From Streptococcus sp. SPS1 (GTDB taxonomy: Bacteria; Bacillota; Bacilli; Lactobacillales; Streptococcaceae), in the NCBI RefSeq assembly GCF_030439915.1, contig NZ_JAQFJG010000013.1, positions 1 to 52,912 of the forward strand: DNA of 52,912 nt, given 5' to 3'. Below the pieces are notes generated by a model. It ran no database searches and had not been told where the DNA came from. It saw only the letters and a list, made by a program, of their open reading frames with translations. This document shows, in pieces, positions 37,259 to 47,598 of the stretch (position 1 is the stretch's first letter; each line of letters opens with the position of its first letter). A program made the translations under genes and the position numbers.

Positions 37259-38144
37259 ATCCTGAATGCTCCTTTATTTCTTTCAAACTCGGCATGCCTC
37301 CTTGCGCTCCAAATCTTTGAACAGAAAGATGTGAAGCAATCGTTGCAAAGAACAATGCAACATTCATCTCTTTTCCTTTTGAGATAGCATAAGCAAAAGC
37401 ACCATTAAACGTATCTCCTGCTCCTGTAGTATCAACTACTTCTGCTTTTATAGCAGGAATCTTCTGAACTGCTGTCCCATCATAATAAATAGAACCTTCA
37501 ACTCCTAATGTCACAATCATTTTATTAGGATAAATTTTAATAATTTCTTCTAATTTCTTATCTGGAAAAAGCTCTGAACATTCATGCTCATTAGGAGTAA
37601 TAAAATCACAAAAAGGAATCATCTCTATGTCTGTTTCTCTAGCTGGTGCAGGATTGTAAAGCACCTTAACTTGATTTTCTTGACAAAATTTAGCTATAGA
37701 TAGGTTGGCTTCATGTGGTATTTCATTCTGTAATACAACAATACTTGCATCACTAATCAATTCCCACTCATTTTTCCAATCATTTGTTTTAACTAAATTA
37801 TTCGCTCCGGGATAATAAATAATCCTATTATCACCTCCATATAAAGTAATTTGTGCAACTCCTGTATATTGTGGTACCGTTCCCACATGTTCTGTAGAAA
37901 TATTATTATTTTGCAGATTACTTAGTAAATCTGCTGAAAAAATATCTTCTCCGACGTTTCCAAATATGTAAATATTATCTTCTACACTTGATAATCTACC
38001 AATAGCTACCGCTTGATTTGCACCTTTTCCACCTGGAACTATATTAAATGAATCCCCAAAAATCGTTTCACCTCCTTCTGGAATCCTTTTTGTTCTCATA
38101 ACTAAGTCCATTGAAATACTTCCAACAACAACAATTTTACTCAT
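37233..38144 (-). CDS. rbsK: Ribokinase
   Basis: A 303-residue PfkB-family kinase making ribose 5-phosphate. It shows the N-terminal sugar motif GSISMDLVMRTKRIPEGGET, VPGGKGANQAVAIGRL, and the C-terminal anion hole and base VVDTTGAGDTFNGAFAYA (catalytic Asp in GAGD). The start overlaps the rbsR end by one base. Products feed Prs and the pentose phosphate pathway. Confidence 0.94.
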   Translation of the reverse strand: MSKIVVVGSISMDLVMRTKRIPEGGETIFGDSFNIVPGGKGANQAVAIGRLSSVEDNIYIFGNVGEDIFSADLLSNLQNNNISTEHVGTVPQYTGVAQITLYGGDNRIIYYPGANNLVKTNDWKNEWELISDASIVVLQNEIPHEANLSIAKFCQENQVKVLYNPAPARETDIEMIPFCDFITPNEHECSELFPDKKLEEIIKIYPNKMIVTLGVEGSIYYDGTAVQKIPAIKAEVVDTTGAGDTFNGAFAYAISKGKEMNVALFFATIASHLSVQRFGAQGGMPSLKEIKEHSGYEEIWDFK

Positions 38145-39118
38145 TACTTTCTCCTTAATGTATTTCTTTCTACGTATCTAACAGGTAGTTTAATTTTAGC
38201 TTCATCTATAGAGAACTTATTTGCCATATTATAGATTAGCTTTGCAGCCTGTTCTCCCATTTTATATGATGATTGGTGGATAGTTGATAAAGAAGGATAA
38301 ATAAATTGACTAAGTACAATATCATCATAACCAATGATTTGAATATCATCTGGAATTTTTTTACCAATTGCTAAAATTTCATGAATATAAGCTATCGCAT
38401 GAATATCAGAAGGTGCTATAATACTATCGATATTTGGATTTCTTTTTAGATTCTCTTTAGCTTCTTTTTGAATTTTTTCAAAGTCAAACGTTTCACTTTC
38501 TTCAATACAAATTTCTAAAGATTTATTCCTCAAATAGTTTAAACTTGCTTCAAACCGTTCCGCGATATTCTCGGCTTTATCATCTAAAACTTTAATAATC
38601 AGAACTTGTTTAGCACCTGCATTACAGATTGCTTCAGCAGCCAAACGTCCACCCAACTGATTATCAGAAAAGACACCGTAACCTGTATCTTTACTAATCC
38701 GGTCAACCACAACAACAGGTAATGATAAATCTGGATATTCTTTTGTGAAGTCATGTGTAGTAATAATTCCAGCAGCATTTGTTTTTAACAGTAAATTAAC
38801 ATATTCACTCAAAGATTCTTGGTCTGAAATCGTACCAACCATAATTCTATAACCTTTATCTTTCAAATATGATTCAGCTCCTCGAACCAATCTTGGGAAG
38901 AAGGGATTTGAAATATCTGGCAATAAGAGTCCTACCATTTGGTTTTTTTTAGTTTTCAAAGATTGTGCTAATACATTTGGTGTGTAATTTAATTTTTTAA
39001 TCGCATTTTTTATTTTCTCTCTCGCATCATCTCCAACATAACCTTTTTTTGATATATATCTTGAAACCGTTGATTTTGATACTCCAGCTTCTTCAGCAAC
39101 CTGTTTTATTGTAGTCAT
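38144..39118 (-). CDS. rbsR: LacI-family ribose operon repressor
   Basis: A 324-residue regulator. The N-terminal HTH TTIKQVAEEAGVSKSTVSRYI with hinge helix (NYTPNVLAQSLKTKK) is followed by a periplasmic-binding-like effector domain (VGLLLPDISNPFFPRL...; IIGYDDI...). I prefer the second of two adjacent ATG codons (39118), which has better spacing from AAGGAGG. First gene of the operon and presumably its self-regulating repressor, with two palindromes in its promoter. Confidence 0.9.
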   Translation of the reverse strand: MTTIKQVAEEAGVSKSTVSRYISKKGYVGDDAREKIKNAIKKLNYTPNVLAQSLKTKKNQMVGLLLPDISNPFFPRLVRGAESYLKDKGYRIMVGTISDQESLSEYVNLLLKTNAAGIITTHDFTKEYPDLSLPVVVVDRISKDTGYGVFSDNQLGGRLAAEAICNAGAKQVLIIKVLDDKAENIAERFEASLNYLRNKSLEICIEESETFDFEKIQKEAKENLKRNPNIDSIIAPSDIHAIAYIHEILAIGKKIPDDIQIIGYDDIVLSQFIYPSLSTIHQSSYKMGEQAAKLIYNMANKFSIDEAKIKLPVRYVERNTLRRK

Positions 39119-39139
39119 CATTCCTCCTTCTTACGTTGT

Positions 39140-39187
39140 GGAACCGTTCCCTTATTCTATAGTAAACGTTTTCTTTCGATTTGTCAA
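39140..39187 (-). promoter_or_regulatory. rbs operon promoter with two LacI-type operators
   Basis: Minus-strand TTGACA (39182-39187), 17-bp spacer, TACTAT (39159-39164). GAAAACGTTTAC (39162-39173) overlaps the -10 and spacer; GGAACGGTTCC (39140-39150) is a perfect palindrome downstream of the start. Both have the central CG typical of LacI-family operators. Confidence 0.7.
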
Positions 39188-39262
39188 TACTTTTCTAAAA
39201 ATATTTTAAATTTATTTCAGAGTACATATATTTTTTCCAAATCTATTATTACTATTATACAG

Positions 39263-39469
39263 GAAACACAACAAGACCTCCACTATATCGAGGAGGCCTT
39301 GGATCAGCTTGGTTATTTAGTAAAAGACTAGAAGATTTTCTTTTCCCAGCCATCTTCTGTACGATGGCGGTAGAAAAACTCTGACTTGTCGGGAGCTTCC
39401 ATCATCTCCATCAAGGGTAACATATCATAGGCCAGATCCAAGTGTGGAATCTGGTCTTTTTGCACCCAA
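39263..39469. repeat. 207-bp direct repeat, right copy
   Basis: Right partner of 33070-33276, offset 6,193 bases. Its first 69 bases are a niaR 3' scrap without the rest of the gene; the remainder is the 3' end of the intact NUDIX gene. Confidence 0.85.
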
Positions 39470-39795
39470 GAAACTTCTCCCTCTTCTGAAGATTGAAGGG
39501 TACCAGAGAACTCAGTCGCCTTATAACAAATGACAATATAGCGCCCACCTGTATCTAGTGGCCAATTTTTAATGCCGACAAGTTGAGGATTTTGGATAGT
39601 CAACCCTGTTTCTTCGTAGATTTCACGAATGACAGACTCCGCAAAAGCCTCATCATTTTCTACATGACCTCCAGGAAAGGCATAACCAGACCAGCGATTG
39701 TTTTCAGGGGCGCGATACTGCATAACCACGCGCTGTGTTTCGAGGTCTTCAATCAGACAAATATTTGTTAAAATCGTTAATTGGGAACGAGCCAT
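39328..39795 (-). CDS. NUDIX hydrolase (MutT-like)
   Basis: A 155-residue phosphohydrolase. The NUDIX box is GGHVENDEAFAESVIREIYEETGL (residues about 42-65 contain G-x5-E-x7-REUxEExGU), complete. Likely 8-oxo-dGTP diphosphatase, called MutX in pneumococcus, which would pair functionally with MutY; substrate is not proven by sequence. Lies 22 bases downstream of uvrB on the same strand. Confidence 0.88.
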   Translation of the reverse strand: MARSQLTILTNICLIEDLETQRVVMQYRAPENNRWSGYAFPGGHVENDEAFAESVIREIYEETGLTIQNPQLVGIKNWPLDTGGRYIVICYKATEFSGTLQSSEEGEVSWVQKDQIPHLDLAYDMLPLMEMMEAPDKSEFFYRHRTEDGWEKKIF

Positions 39796-39817
39796 ATTTT
39801 CTCCTTTAGGTACTATT

Positions 39818-41806
39818 CTAATCCAACGCCTTGACTTCCAACATCATATCACGTATCTGAGCTGCTAATTCAAAGTCAAGCACCTCAACGGCTTCTTGCA
39901 TTTGTTTTTCAAGTTTCTTGACTAGTTCTTTGCGCTCTTGTTTGTTGAGGCTATTAATATCGACTTCCTTGTCCTCTTCCTTAGCAACTGCCTTGGTCAC
40001 GGCAATCAGGTCACGAATTTCTTTCTTGACGGTTTGTGGAACGATACCATGTTCTTCATTATAGGCCATCTGGATTTTCCGACGGCGGGCAGTTTCATCG
40101 ATAGCACGTTGCATAGACTGGGTAACGGTGTCAGCATACATGATGACATGACCTTCACTGTTACGGGCAGCACGCCCAATGGTCTGGATGAGTCCACGTT
40201 CGTTACGAAGGAAACCTTCCTTGTCAGCATCAAGAATAGCTACGAGACTCACTTCGGGAACGTCAATCCCTTCACGGAGGAGGTTGATTCCGACCAAGAC
40301 ATCAAAGACACCCAAGCGTAGGTCACGAATTATCTCCGTCCGCTCCAAGGTCTTGATATCCGAGTGCATGTACTTGACCTTGATGCCCATTTCCTTGAAG
40401 TAGTCGGTCAAGTCTTCTGCCATTTTCTTGGTCAAGGTTGTGATAAAGGTTCGTTCGTTCTTTTCAACACGGGCATTGATTTCACCTAAGAGGTCATCAA
40501 TCTGTCCCATTGTCGGACGGACTTCCACCTCTGGGTCTAAAAGCCCAGTCGGGCGAATAATTTGCTCAATCACTGTCTCGGTCTGTTCATTTTCATAGTC
40601 ACCAGGTGTCGCTGAAACGTAAACAATCTGATGCACATGGCTTTCAAACTCTTCACGGCGAAGAGGACGATTGTCCAAAGCAGACGGCAAACGGAAACCA
40701 TAATTAACCAGCATTTCCTTACGCGAACGGTCTCCATTGTACATGCCTTTGATTTGTCCCATAGTCATGTGACTCTCATCAATCATAATTAAGAAATCAT
40801 CTGGGAAGAAGTCGAGAAGGGTATAAGGAGGCTCACCTTCGCTACGTCCATCCATATGGCGTGAGTAGTTTTCAACCCCGTTGGTATAGCCCATCTCACG
40901 TAACATCTCAATATCATACTCTGTTCGCTGTTTCAAACGCTGGGCTTCAAGCAGTTTGCCTTCCTTTTCAAAGACAGCTAGTTGCTCTTCTAACTCGGCC
41001 TGAATCTTGGCAATGGCAACTTCCATGTGATCATCATTGGTCACAAAGTGAGTGGCTGGGAAAATCGCCAAATGATCCACTTCTCCCAAGACCTGACCTG
41101 TCAAAGCTTCAACCTCACGGATACGGTCAATTTCGTCACCGAAGAACTCTACTCGAAAAGCGTGTTCATCTCGGGAAGCTGGGAAAATCTCCACTACATC
41201 CCCACGAACGCGAAATCTTCCCCGTTGGAAATCAATATCGTTTCGCTCAAACTGGATATCAACCAAGTCATTTAAGAGTTTATCACGAGAAATCTCTAGA
41301 CCAGGACGGAGACTAACGACACTATCAGCGTATTCTTTGGGCGAACCCAGACCGTAGATACAAGAGACAGAAGCTACGACAATAACATCATTACGCTCCA
41401 GAAGGGCCGAAGTCGCTGAGTGACGAAGTTTGTCAATCTCATCATTGACAGAGCTATCCTTTTCAATATAGGTATCGCTAGAAGGGACATAGGCCTCAGG
41501 TTGGTAATAATCATAGTAAGACACAAAGTACTCAACTGCATTTTCAGGGAAAAATTCCTTGAACTCCCCATAGAGCTGACCAGCCAGAGTTTTATTGTGG
41601 GCGATGACCAGAGTGGGTTTATTGACTTTGGAAATGACCTGACTCATGGTATAGGTCTTCCCTGTACCAGTCGCCCCCATCAGAATCTGAGCTTTTTCTC
41701 CCCCCTCGATATTATCAACCAACCGCTCAATAGCCTGAGGTTGGTCTCCTGAAGGTTGATATTTTGATACTAGTTTAAATTGATTATCTGTAATGCGGTT
41801 AATCAT
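39818..41806 (-). CDS. uvrB: UvrABC excinuclease subunit B
   Basis: A 662-residue damage-verifying helicase of nucleotide excision repair. Walker A is [13 protein letters not shown] near residue 40, the beta-hairpin is [15 protein letters not shown], helicase motifs include DESHMTMGQ and QTIGRAARN, and the C-terminal UVR motif ([22 protein letters not shown]) contacts UvrC. Full length. The minus-strand TGCTAAAAT before it is a likely extended -10 near 41842-41850. Confidence 0.95.
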   Translation of the reverse strand: MINRITDNQFKLVSKYQPSGDQPQAIERLVDNIEGGEKAQILMGATGTGKTYTMSQVISKVNKPTLVIAHNKTLAGQLYGEFKEFFPENAVEYFVSYYDYYQPEAYVPSSDTYIEKDSSVNDEIDKLRHSATSALLERNDVIVVASVSCIYGLGSPKEYADSVVSLRPGLEISRDKLLNDLVDIQFERNDIDFQRGRFRVRGDVVEIFPASRDEHAFRVEFFGDEIDRIREVEALTGQVLGEVDHLAIFPATHFVTNDDHMEVAIAKIQAELEEQLAVFEKEGKLLEAQRLKQRTEYDIEMLREMGYTNGVENYSRHMDGRSEGEPPYTLLDFFPDDFLIMIDESHMTMGQIKGMYNGDRSRKEMLVNYGFRLPSALDNRPLRREEFESHVHQIVYVSATPGDYENEQTETVIEQIIRPTGLLDPEVEVRPTMGQIDDLLGEINARVEKNERTFITTLTKKMAEDLTDYFKEMGIKVKYMHSDIKTLERTEIIRDLRLGVFDVLVGINLLREGIDVPEVSLVAILDADKEGFLRNERGLIQTIGRAARNSEGHVIMYADTVTQSMQRAIDETARRRKIQMAYNEEHGIVPQTVKKEIRDLIAVTKAVAKEEDKEVDINSLNKQERKELVKKLEKQMQEAVEVLDFELAAQIRDMMLEVKALD

Positions 41807-41882
41807 AAGAATCCTCTCTCGATGTGCTATTCCTATTTTAGCATACTTATAGCATTTTCACGAAGAAAAGGACAGACCGAAG

Positions 41883-42836
41883 TCACATCCTTTCATTTTC
41901 TTTCTTTAATTGGTAAGCGAGATAAAGAATCAGCAGAAACAAAATAATACTGGACACGATGGAACCCTCAATACCAAAAGACCCACCAGATAGCCAGTCT
42001 TGATTGCCTTGTGGAGTAAATTTCATGATTGATGTTCCTGAAGACTGACCACTAACTAATACTCCAAAGAGGTTTCCCTGTGCGAAATTCCAAGCTCCAT
42101 GAATACCACCTATACCCCATATAGTATCTGTTTTAAGAAGATATAGGGACATGGCAACCCCAAATAAAAAGAGATCAATTGCAGATAAGAAAGTTATGCC
42201 TGGATTTCCTAAATGAAGTAAGGTAAAGAGACTACTAGATATGCTAATAGCGACTTTAAGATTGGTTCTCTTAGCCAATTGTGGAATCAACCAAGCACGA
42301 GTAACCAATTCTTCTGCCGTTCCTTGTAAAATCCAAAAAGGTATTGTAAATAAAGTAAAAGCTAGCAAATAAGTATCCAAGTGAATGGAGTCAAATTGAT
42401 ACTGCCCCAACACTACTAGTCCAGCCAAAGCAAGTATAAAGAGGGATAGACCAAGACCGTATCCTTTAAATAAGGCACTTAAAAAATTTTCTTTATAGAA
42501 TCCCAAGGTTCGAATCGGTCTTTTCTCTACTTTTCTAGTCCATCTAAACACAGTTAAGATGATAAAACCAAAGGACAATAATTCAAATATTAAATGGATG
42601 TCACTTGTTTTATCAGATAAATTCTGAAATAACATTTGAAGGAAATCTGCAATTCTTTGACCACCCATACCAAGATTGCTAAATAGCCCGATCAATGCTA
42701 AAAAACTAAGGCCAAAAAATAGAGAGGATATGAACTCAGATATATAGACGAAAAATAGAGCTAACAAGGGGCTTGTGTAAATGTTTAAACTCATTTTTGA
42801 AGCTTGGAAGTCTTTAAATATTCTTTTGTTCTTCAT
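41883..42836 (-). CDS. CPBP family intramembrane protease
   Basis: A 317-residue membrane protein with about eight helices. The glutamate motif (TAEELVTRAWLIPQL, EExxxR-like) and two later His positions (FTLLHLGNP; GIGGIHGAWNFAQG) are the catalytic signature of the CAAX/Abi family. In lactic acid bacteria such proteins are often bacteriocin-immunity or processing factors, but this one sits alone between uvrB and glnPH. Divergent from glnPH. Confidence 0.85.
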   Translation of the reverse strand: MKNKRIFKDFQASKMSLNIYTSPLLALFFVYISEFISSLFFGLSFLALIGLFSNLGMGGQRIADFLQMLFQNLSDKTSDIHLIFELLSFGFIILTVFRWTRKVEKRPIRTLGFYKENFLSALFKGYGLGLSLFILALAGLVVLGQYQFDSIHLDTYLLAFTLFTIPFWILQGTAEELVTRAWLIPQLAKRTNLKVAISISSSLFTLLHLGNPGITFLSAIDLFLFGVAMSLYLLKTDTIWGIGGIHGAWNFAQGNLFGVLVSGQSSGTSIMKFTPQGNQDWLSGGSFGIEGSIVSSIILFLLILYLAYQLKKENERM

Positions 42837-42918
42837 ATCCTTGTCCTCTTTTCTTCTATTATATACTATTATTATATCACTTTATAGTAGCAATTCAAGA
42901 AAGAAAAGAAATAATCAA

Positions 42919-42979
42919 TGTTATATTTTCTGACACAAAAATATAAAAATTTGCCTTTTTTTAATTTTTCTGATATAAT
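42919..42979 (+). promoter_or_regulatory. glnPH promoter with GlnR box
   Basis: TGTTATATTTTCTGACA (42919-42935) matches the GlnR consensus TGTnAn7TnACA exactly. It lies upstream of TTGCCT (42951-42956), a 17-bp spacer and TATAAT (42974-42979). In pneumococcus GlnR is known to repress glnPQ-zwf. Confidence 0.8.
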
Positions 42980-43008
42980 GGGAAAATATTCGGAAAAGGA
43001 GACTAAAA

Positions 43009-45174
43009 ATGAAGAAAAAATTTCTAGCATTTTTGCTAATTTTATTCCCAATTTTCTCATTAGGTATTGCGAAGGCAGAGACGATTAAGATTGTGTCTGA
43101 TACAGCCTATGCGCCTTTTGAGTTTAAAGATTCAGATCAAACTTATAAAGGAATTGATGTTGACATTATCAACAAAGTCGCTGAGATTAAAGGATGGAAC
43201 ATTCAGATGTCCTATCCTGGATTTGACGCAGCGGTTAATGCGGTTCAAGCTGGTCAAGCTGACGCTATCATGGCAGGGATGACAAAGACTAAAGAACGTG
43301 AAAAAGTCTTTACCATGTCTGATACTTACTATGATACAAAAGTTGTCATTGCAACTACAAAAGCACACAAGATTAGCAAGTACGACCAATTGTCTGGTAA
43401 AACTGTTGGTGTTAAAAACGGAACAGCTGCTCAACGTTTCCTAGAAACGATTAAAGATAAATACGGCTTTACTATTAAAACATTTGACACTAGTGATTTG
43501 ATGAACAACAGCTTAAGCGCTGGTGCTATTGATGCTATGATGGATGACAAACCTGTTATCGAATATGCCATTAACCAAGGGCAAGACCTCCATATTGAAA
43601 TGGATGGGGAAGCTGTAGGTAGCTTTGCTTTCGGTGTTAAAAAAGGAAGTAAATACGAGCACCTGGTTACTGAATTTAACCAAGCCTTGGCTGAAATGAA
43701 AAAAGATGGTAGTCTTGATAAAATCATCAAGAAATGGACTGCTTCATCATCTTCAGCAGTGCCAACTACAACTACTCTTGCAGGATTAAAAGCTATTCCT
43801 GTAAAAGCTAAATACATCATTGCCAGCGATTCTTCTTTTGCACCTTTTGTTTTCCAAAACTCAAGCAACCAATTTACTGGTATTGATATGGAATTGATTA
43901 AGGCAATCGCTAAAGACCAAGGTTTTGAAATTGAAATCACCAACCCTGGTTTCGATGCTGCTATCAGTGCTGTCCAAGCTGGTCAAGCAGATGGTATCAT
44001 TGCTGGTATGTCTGTCACAGATGCTCGTAAGGCAACTTTTGACTTCTCAGAATCATACTACACTGCCAATACTATCCTTGGTGTCAAAGAATCAAGTACC
44101 ATTGCTTCTTATGAAGATTTGAAAGGGAAGACAGTCGGTGTTAAAAACGGAACTGCTTCTCAAACCTTCCTAACAGAAAATCAAAGCAAATACGGTTATC
44201 AAATTAAAACCTTCGCTGATGGTTCTTCAATGTATGACAGTTTAAACACTGGTGCCATTGATGCTGTTATGGATGATGAACCTGTTCTCAAATATTCTAT
44301 CAGCCAAGGACAAAAATTGAAAACACCAATCGCTGGAACTCCAATCGGAGAAACAGCCTTTGCCGTTAAAAAAGGCACAAATCCAGAATTGATTGAAATG
44401 TTCAACAATGGACTTGCAAACCTTAAAGCAAACGGTGAATTCCAAAAGATTCTTGACAAATACCTAGCTAGCGAATCTTCAACTACTTCAACAAGCACTG
44501 TTGATGAAACCACAATCTGGGGCTTGCTTCAAAACAACTACAAACAACTCCTTAGCGGGCTTGGTATCACTCTTGCTCTAGCTCTTATCTCATTTGCTAT
44601 TGCCATTGTCATCGGGATTATCTTCGGTATGTTTAGTGTCAGCCCCTACAAATCTCTTCGTGTGATCTCTGAGATTTTCGTTGATGTCATTCGTGGTATC
44701 CCATTGATGATTCTTGCAGCCTTCATCTTCTGGGGAATTCCAAATTTCATCGAGTCTATCACAGGACAACAAAGTCCAATTAACGACTTTGTAGCTGGTA
44801 CCATTGCCCTATCGCTCAATGCAGCCGCTTATATCGCTGAAATCGTTCGTGGTGGTATTCAGGCCGTTCCAGTTGGTCAAATGGAAGCCAGCCGAAGCTT
44901 GGGTATCTCTTATGGAAAAACCATGCGTAAGATTATCTTGCCACAAGCAACTAAATTGATGTTGCCAAACTTTGTCAACCAATTCGTTATCGCTCTTAAA
45001 GATACAACCATCGTATCTGCTATCGGTTTGGTTGAACTCTTCCAAACTGGTAAGATTATCATTGCCCGTAACTACCAAAGTTTCAAGATGTATGCAATCC
45101 TTGCTATCTTCTATCTTGTAATTATCACACTTTTGACTAGACTAGCGAAACGCTTAGAAAAGAGGATTCGTTAA
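43009..45174 (+). CDS. glnP: Glutamine ABC transporter, fused substrate-binding and permease protein
   Basis: A 721-residue fusion with signal peptide (1-24), two tandem type II substrate-binding domains (about 25-245 and 258-485; repeated VKNGTA and AFGVKKG / AFAVKKG motifs), and a permease domain (about 500-721) with EAA loop [21 protein letters not shown]. Imports glutamine and probably glutamate. Two linked binding domains per permease are typical of the lactic-acid-bacterial GlnPQ. The stop overlaps the glnQ start. Confidence 0.94.
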   Translation: MKKKFLAFLLILFPIFSLGIAKAETIKIVSDTAYAPFEFKDSDQTYKGIDVDIINKVAEIKGWNIQMSYPGFDAAVNAVQAGQADAIMAGMTKTKEREKVFTMSDTYYDTKVVIATTKAHKISKYDQLSGKTVGVKNGTAAQRFLETIKDKYGFTIKTFDTSDLMNNSLSAGAIDAMMDDKPVIEYAINQGQDLHIEMDGEAVGSFAFGVKKGSKYEHLVTEFNQALAEMKKDGSLDKIIKKWTASSSSAVPTTTTLAGLKAIPVKAKYIIASDSSFAPFVFQNSSNQFTGIDMELIKAIAKDQGFEIEITNPGFDAAISAVQAGQADGIIAGMSVTDARKATFDFSESYYTANTILGVKESSTIASYEDLKGKTVGVKNGTASQTFLTENQSKYGYQIKTFADGSSMYDSLNTGAIDAVMDDEPVLKYSISQGQKLKTPIAGTPIGETAFAVKKGTNPELIEMFNNGLANLKANGEFQKILDKYLASESSTTSTSTVDETTIWGLLQNNYKQLLSGLGITLALALISFAIAIVIGIIFGMFSVSPYKSLRVISEIFVDVIRGIPLMILAAFIFWGIPNFIESITGQQSPINDFVAGTIALSLNAAAYIAEIVRGGIQAVPVGQMEASRSLGISYGKTMRKIILPQATKLMLPNFVNQFVIALKDTTIVSAIGLVELFQTGKIIIARNYQSFKMYAILAIFYLVIITLLTRLAKRLEKRIR

Positions 45175-45914
45175 TGGCAAAACTAAAAATTGATGTAAAT
45201 GACTTACATAAGCAATATGGAAAAAATAAGGTCCTAAAAGGGATTACAACTAAATTCTACGAAGGAGACGTTGTCTGTATCATCGGGCCTTCAGGTTCTG
45301 GTAAGTCAACTTTCCTTCGTAGTCTCAATCTCCTAGAAGAAGTTACGAGTGGTCATATCACTGTGAACGGTTATGACTTAACTGAAAAAACAACCAACGT
45401 TGACCACGTCCGTGAAAATATAGGCATGGTTTTCCAACACTTCAACCTCTTCCCACACATGTCTGTTTTGGACAACATCACCTTTGCTCCTATTGAGCAC
45501 AAGTTGATGACTAAGGAAGAAGCTGAGAAATTAGGAATGGAGTTGCTTGACAAGGTTGGACTAGCAGATAAAGCTAATGCTAACCCAAATAGCCTATCAG
45601 GGGGTCAAAAACAACGTGTGGCTATCGCTCGTGGACTAGCAATGAATCCTGATATCATGCTCTTTGATGAACCAACTTCTGCCCTTGACCCTGAGATGGT
45701 CGGAGACGTACTAAACGTTATGAAGGAATTGGCTGAGCAAGGTATGACCATGATTATCGTAACCCATGAAATGGGATTTGCTCGTCAGGTTGCCAACCGT
45801 GTTATCTTTACTGCGGATGGTGAATTCCTTGAAGACGGAACACCTGATCAAATCTTTGATAACCCTCAACACCCTCGTCTGAAAGAGTTCTTGGACAAGG
45901 TCTTAAACGTCTAA
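45174..45914 (+). CDS. glnQ: Glutamine ABC transporter ATPase
   Basis: A 246-residue ATPase for the preceding permease. Walker [11 protein letters not shown]-loop [11 protein letters not shown], signature [16 protein letters not shown], Walker [15 protein letters not shown], and switch His in VTHEMGFA. The start ATG overlaps the glnP stop by one base. A terminator follows, though partial read-through into zwf is possible. Confidence 0.95.
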   Translation: MAKLKIDVNDLHKQYGKNKVLKGITTKFYEGDVVCIIGPSGSGKSTFLRSLNLLEEVTSGHITVNGYDLTEKTTNVDHVRENIGMVFQHFNLFPHMSVLDNITFAPIEHKLMTKEEAEKLGMELLDKVGLADKANANPNSLSGGQKQRVAIARGLAMNPDIMLFDEPTSALDPEMVGDVLNVMKELAEQGMTMIIVTHEMGFARQVANRVIFTADGEFLEDGTPDQIFDNPQHPRLKEFLDKVLNV

Positions 45915-45918
45915 ACTC

Positions 45919-45949
45919 AAACTGTAAGGATTTCCTTGCAGTTTTTTTC
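45919..45949 (+). terminator. glnPQ terminator
   Basis: Stem AACTGTAAGGA / TCCTTGCAGTT (one G-U pair), 2-base loop, then seven T. Confidence 0.85.
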
Positions 45950-45967
45950 TATCTCGTATTGGATTTT

Positions 45968-46060
45968 TTGATTTTTCGGAAAATTATGTTAGAATTAAGT
46001 TTATGAAATGAGGTTTCCTCATACCTAGCAAGACTAGGAATAAAAATAGAAATTAGGTAG
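45968..46060 (+). promoter_or_regulatory. zwf promoter and structured leader
   Basis: TTGATT (45968-45973), 16-bp spacer, TAGAAT (45990-45995). The predicted 60-nt leader holds ATGAGG/CCTCAT (46008-46022) and CCTAG/CTAGG (46024-46038) hairpins. ACCTA (46023-46027) could instead pair with TAGGT (46054-46058) at the ribosome site. Confidence 0.5.
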
Positions 46061-46064
46061 CTAG

Positions 46065-47552
46065 ATGTCATCTAAGGTTATTGTTACAATTTTCGGTGCG
46101 AGTGGAGACCTGGCTAAACGCAAGCTCTACCCTTCCCTATTTAGACTATATAAATCCGGCAATCTTTCCAAACATTTTGCCGTTATTGGAACTGCCCGTC
46201 GTCCTTGGAGCAAGGAATATTTTGAATCTGTAGTAGTCGAATCAATCCTTGATTTGGCAGATAGTACCGAACAGGCTCAGGAGTTCGCTAGCCACTTCTA
46301 CTATCAAAGTCATGATGTCAACGATACAGAACACTACATTGCTTTGCGTCAATTGCAGGCTGAACTAAATGACAAGTACCAAGCTGAACACAACAAGCTC
46401 TTCTTCTTGTCTATGGCGCCTCAGTTCTTTGGAACTATAGCAAAACACCTCAAGTCTGAAAACATTGTTGACGGTAAAGGTTTTGAACGTTTAATCGTTG
46501 AAAAACCATTTGGTACAGATTACGCAACTGCAAGCAAGTTAAATGACGAGCTCCTAGCAACATTTGACGAAGAGCAAATTTTCCGTATCGACCATTATCT
46601 TGGTAAGGAAATGATCCAAAGCATCTTTGCAGTTCGCTTTGCAAACTTGATTTTTGAAAACGTTTGGAACAAAGACTTTATCGACAATGTTCAAATTACC
46701 TTTGCGGAGCGCTTGGGTGTAGAAGAACGTGGTGGCTACTATGATGAATCTGGTGCCCTCCGTGACATGGTACAAAACCATACACTACAACTTCTTTCTC
46801 TCCTTGCCATGGACAAGCCAGTCAGCTTCACAAAGGACGAGATTCGTGCTGAAAAGATTAAGGTCTTTAAAAACCTCTATCACCCAACGGATGAAGAGCT
46901 AAAAGAACACTTTATCCGTGGTCAATACCGTTCAGGTAAGATTGATGGCATGAAATATATCTCTTATCGTAGCGAGCCAAATGTGAATCCAGAATCTACA
47001 ACTGAAACCTTTGCATCTGGTGCCTTCTTTGTAGACAGCGATCGATTCCGTGGTGTTCCTTTCTTCTTCCGTACTGGTAAACGACTGACTGAAAAAGGAA
47101 CTCATGTCAACATCGTCTTTAAACAAATGGATTCTATCTTTGGTGAGCCACTTGCTCCAAACATTTTGACCATCTATATCCAACCAACAGAAGGCTTCTC
47201 TCTTAGCCTAAATGGGAAGCAAGTAGGAGAAGAATTTAACTTGGCTCCTAACTCACTTGATTACCGTACAGATGCGACCGCAACTGGTGCTTCTCCAGAA
47301 CCATACGAGAAATTGATTTATGATGTCCTAAACAACAACTCAACTAACTTTAGCCACTGGGATGAAGTGGGTGCGTCATGGAAATTGATTGACCGTATCG
47401 AAGAGCTCTGGGCTGAAAATGGTGCCCCACTTCATGACTATAAAGCTGGAAGCATGGGACCTCAAGCAAGCTTTGATTTACTTGAAAAATTCGATGCCAA
47501 ATGGACTTGGCAACCAGATATCGCCTATCGTCAAGATGGTCGTTTAGAATAA
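46065..47552 (+). CDS. zwf: Glucose-6-phosphate 1-dehydrogenase
   Basis: A 495-residue enzyme, first step of the oxidative pentose phosphate route, yielding NADPH. N-terminal NADP fold FGASGDLAKRKLYPSLF; active site RIDHYLGKEMIQ with the catalytic His region; later RTGKRL. Normal length. It has its own promoter after the glnPQ terminator, but in pneumococcus it is reported as part of the GlnR-controlled glnPQ-zwf transcript, which this layout allows by read-through. Confidence 0.95.
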   Translation: MSSKVIVTIFGASGDLAKRKLYPSLFRLYKSGNLSKHFAVIGTARRPWSKEYFESVVVESILDLADSTEQAQEFASHFYYQSHDVNDTEHYIALRQLQAELNDKYQAEHNKLFFLSMAPQFFGTIAKHLKSENIVDGKGFERLIVEKPFGTDYATASKLNDELLATFDEEQIFRIDHYLGKEMIQSIFAVRFANLIFENVWNKDFIDNVQITFAERLGVEERGGYYDESGALRDMVQNHTLQLLSLLAMDKPVSFTKDEIRAEKIKVFKNLYHPTDEELKEHFIRGQYRSGKIDGMKYISYRSEPNVNPESTTETFASGAFFVDSDRFRGVPFFFRTGKRLTEKGTHVNIVFKQMDSIFGEPLAPNILTIYIQPTEGFSLSLNGKQVGEEFNLAPNSLDYRTDATATGASPEPYEKLIYDVLNNNSTNFSHWDEVGASWKLIDRIEELWAENGAPLHDYKAGSMGPQASFDLLEKFDAKWTWQPDIAYRQDGRLE

Positions 47553-47593
47553 AAAAAATTTCCTGCAAGTTTGTAGCTTGCAGGATTTTTGCT
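47553..47593. terminator. Bidirectional terminator between zwf and ftsY
   Basis: Stem TCCTGCAAG / CTTGCAGGA with 7-base loop, T-run on the plus strand and, because of the preceding A-run, also on the minus strand. Confidence 0.88.
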
Positions 47594-47598
47594 TCTGA

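Noticed and set aside
40861..41316. 151-codon plus-strand frame within uvrB
   Set aside because: Antisense to a fully recognisable uvrB; composition shows no protein-like pattern.
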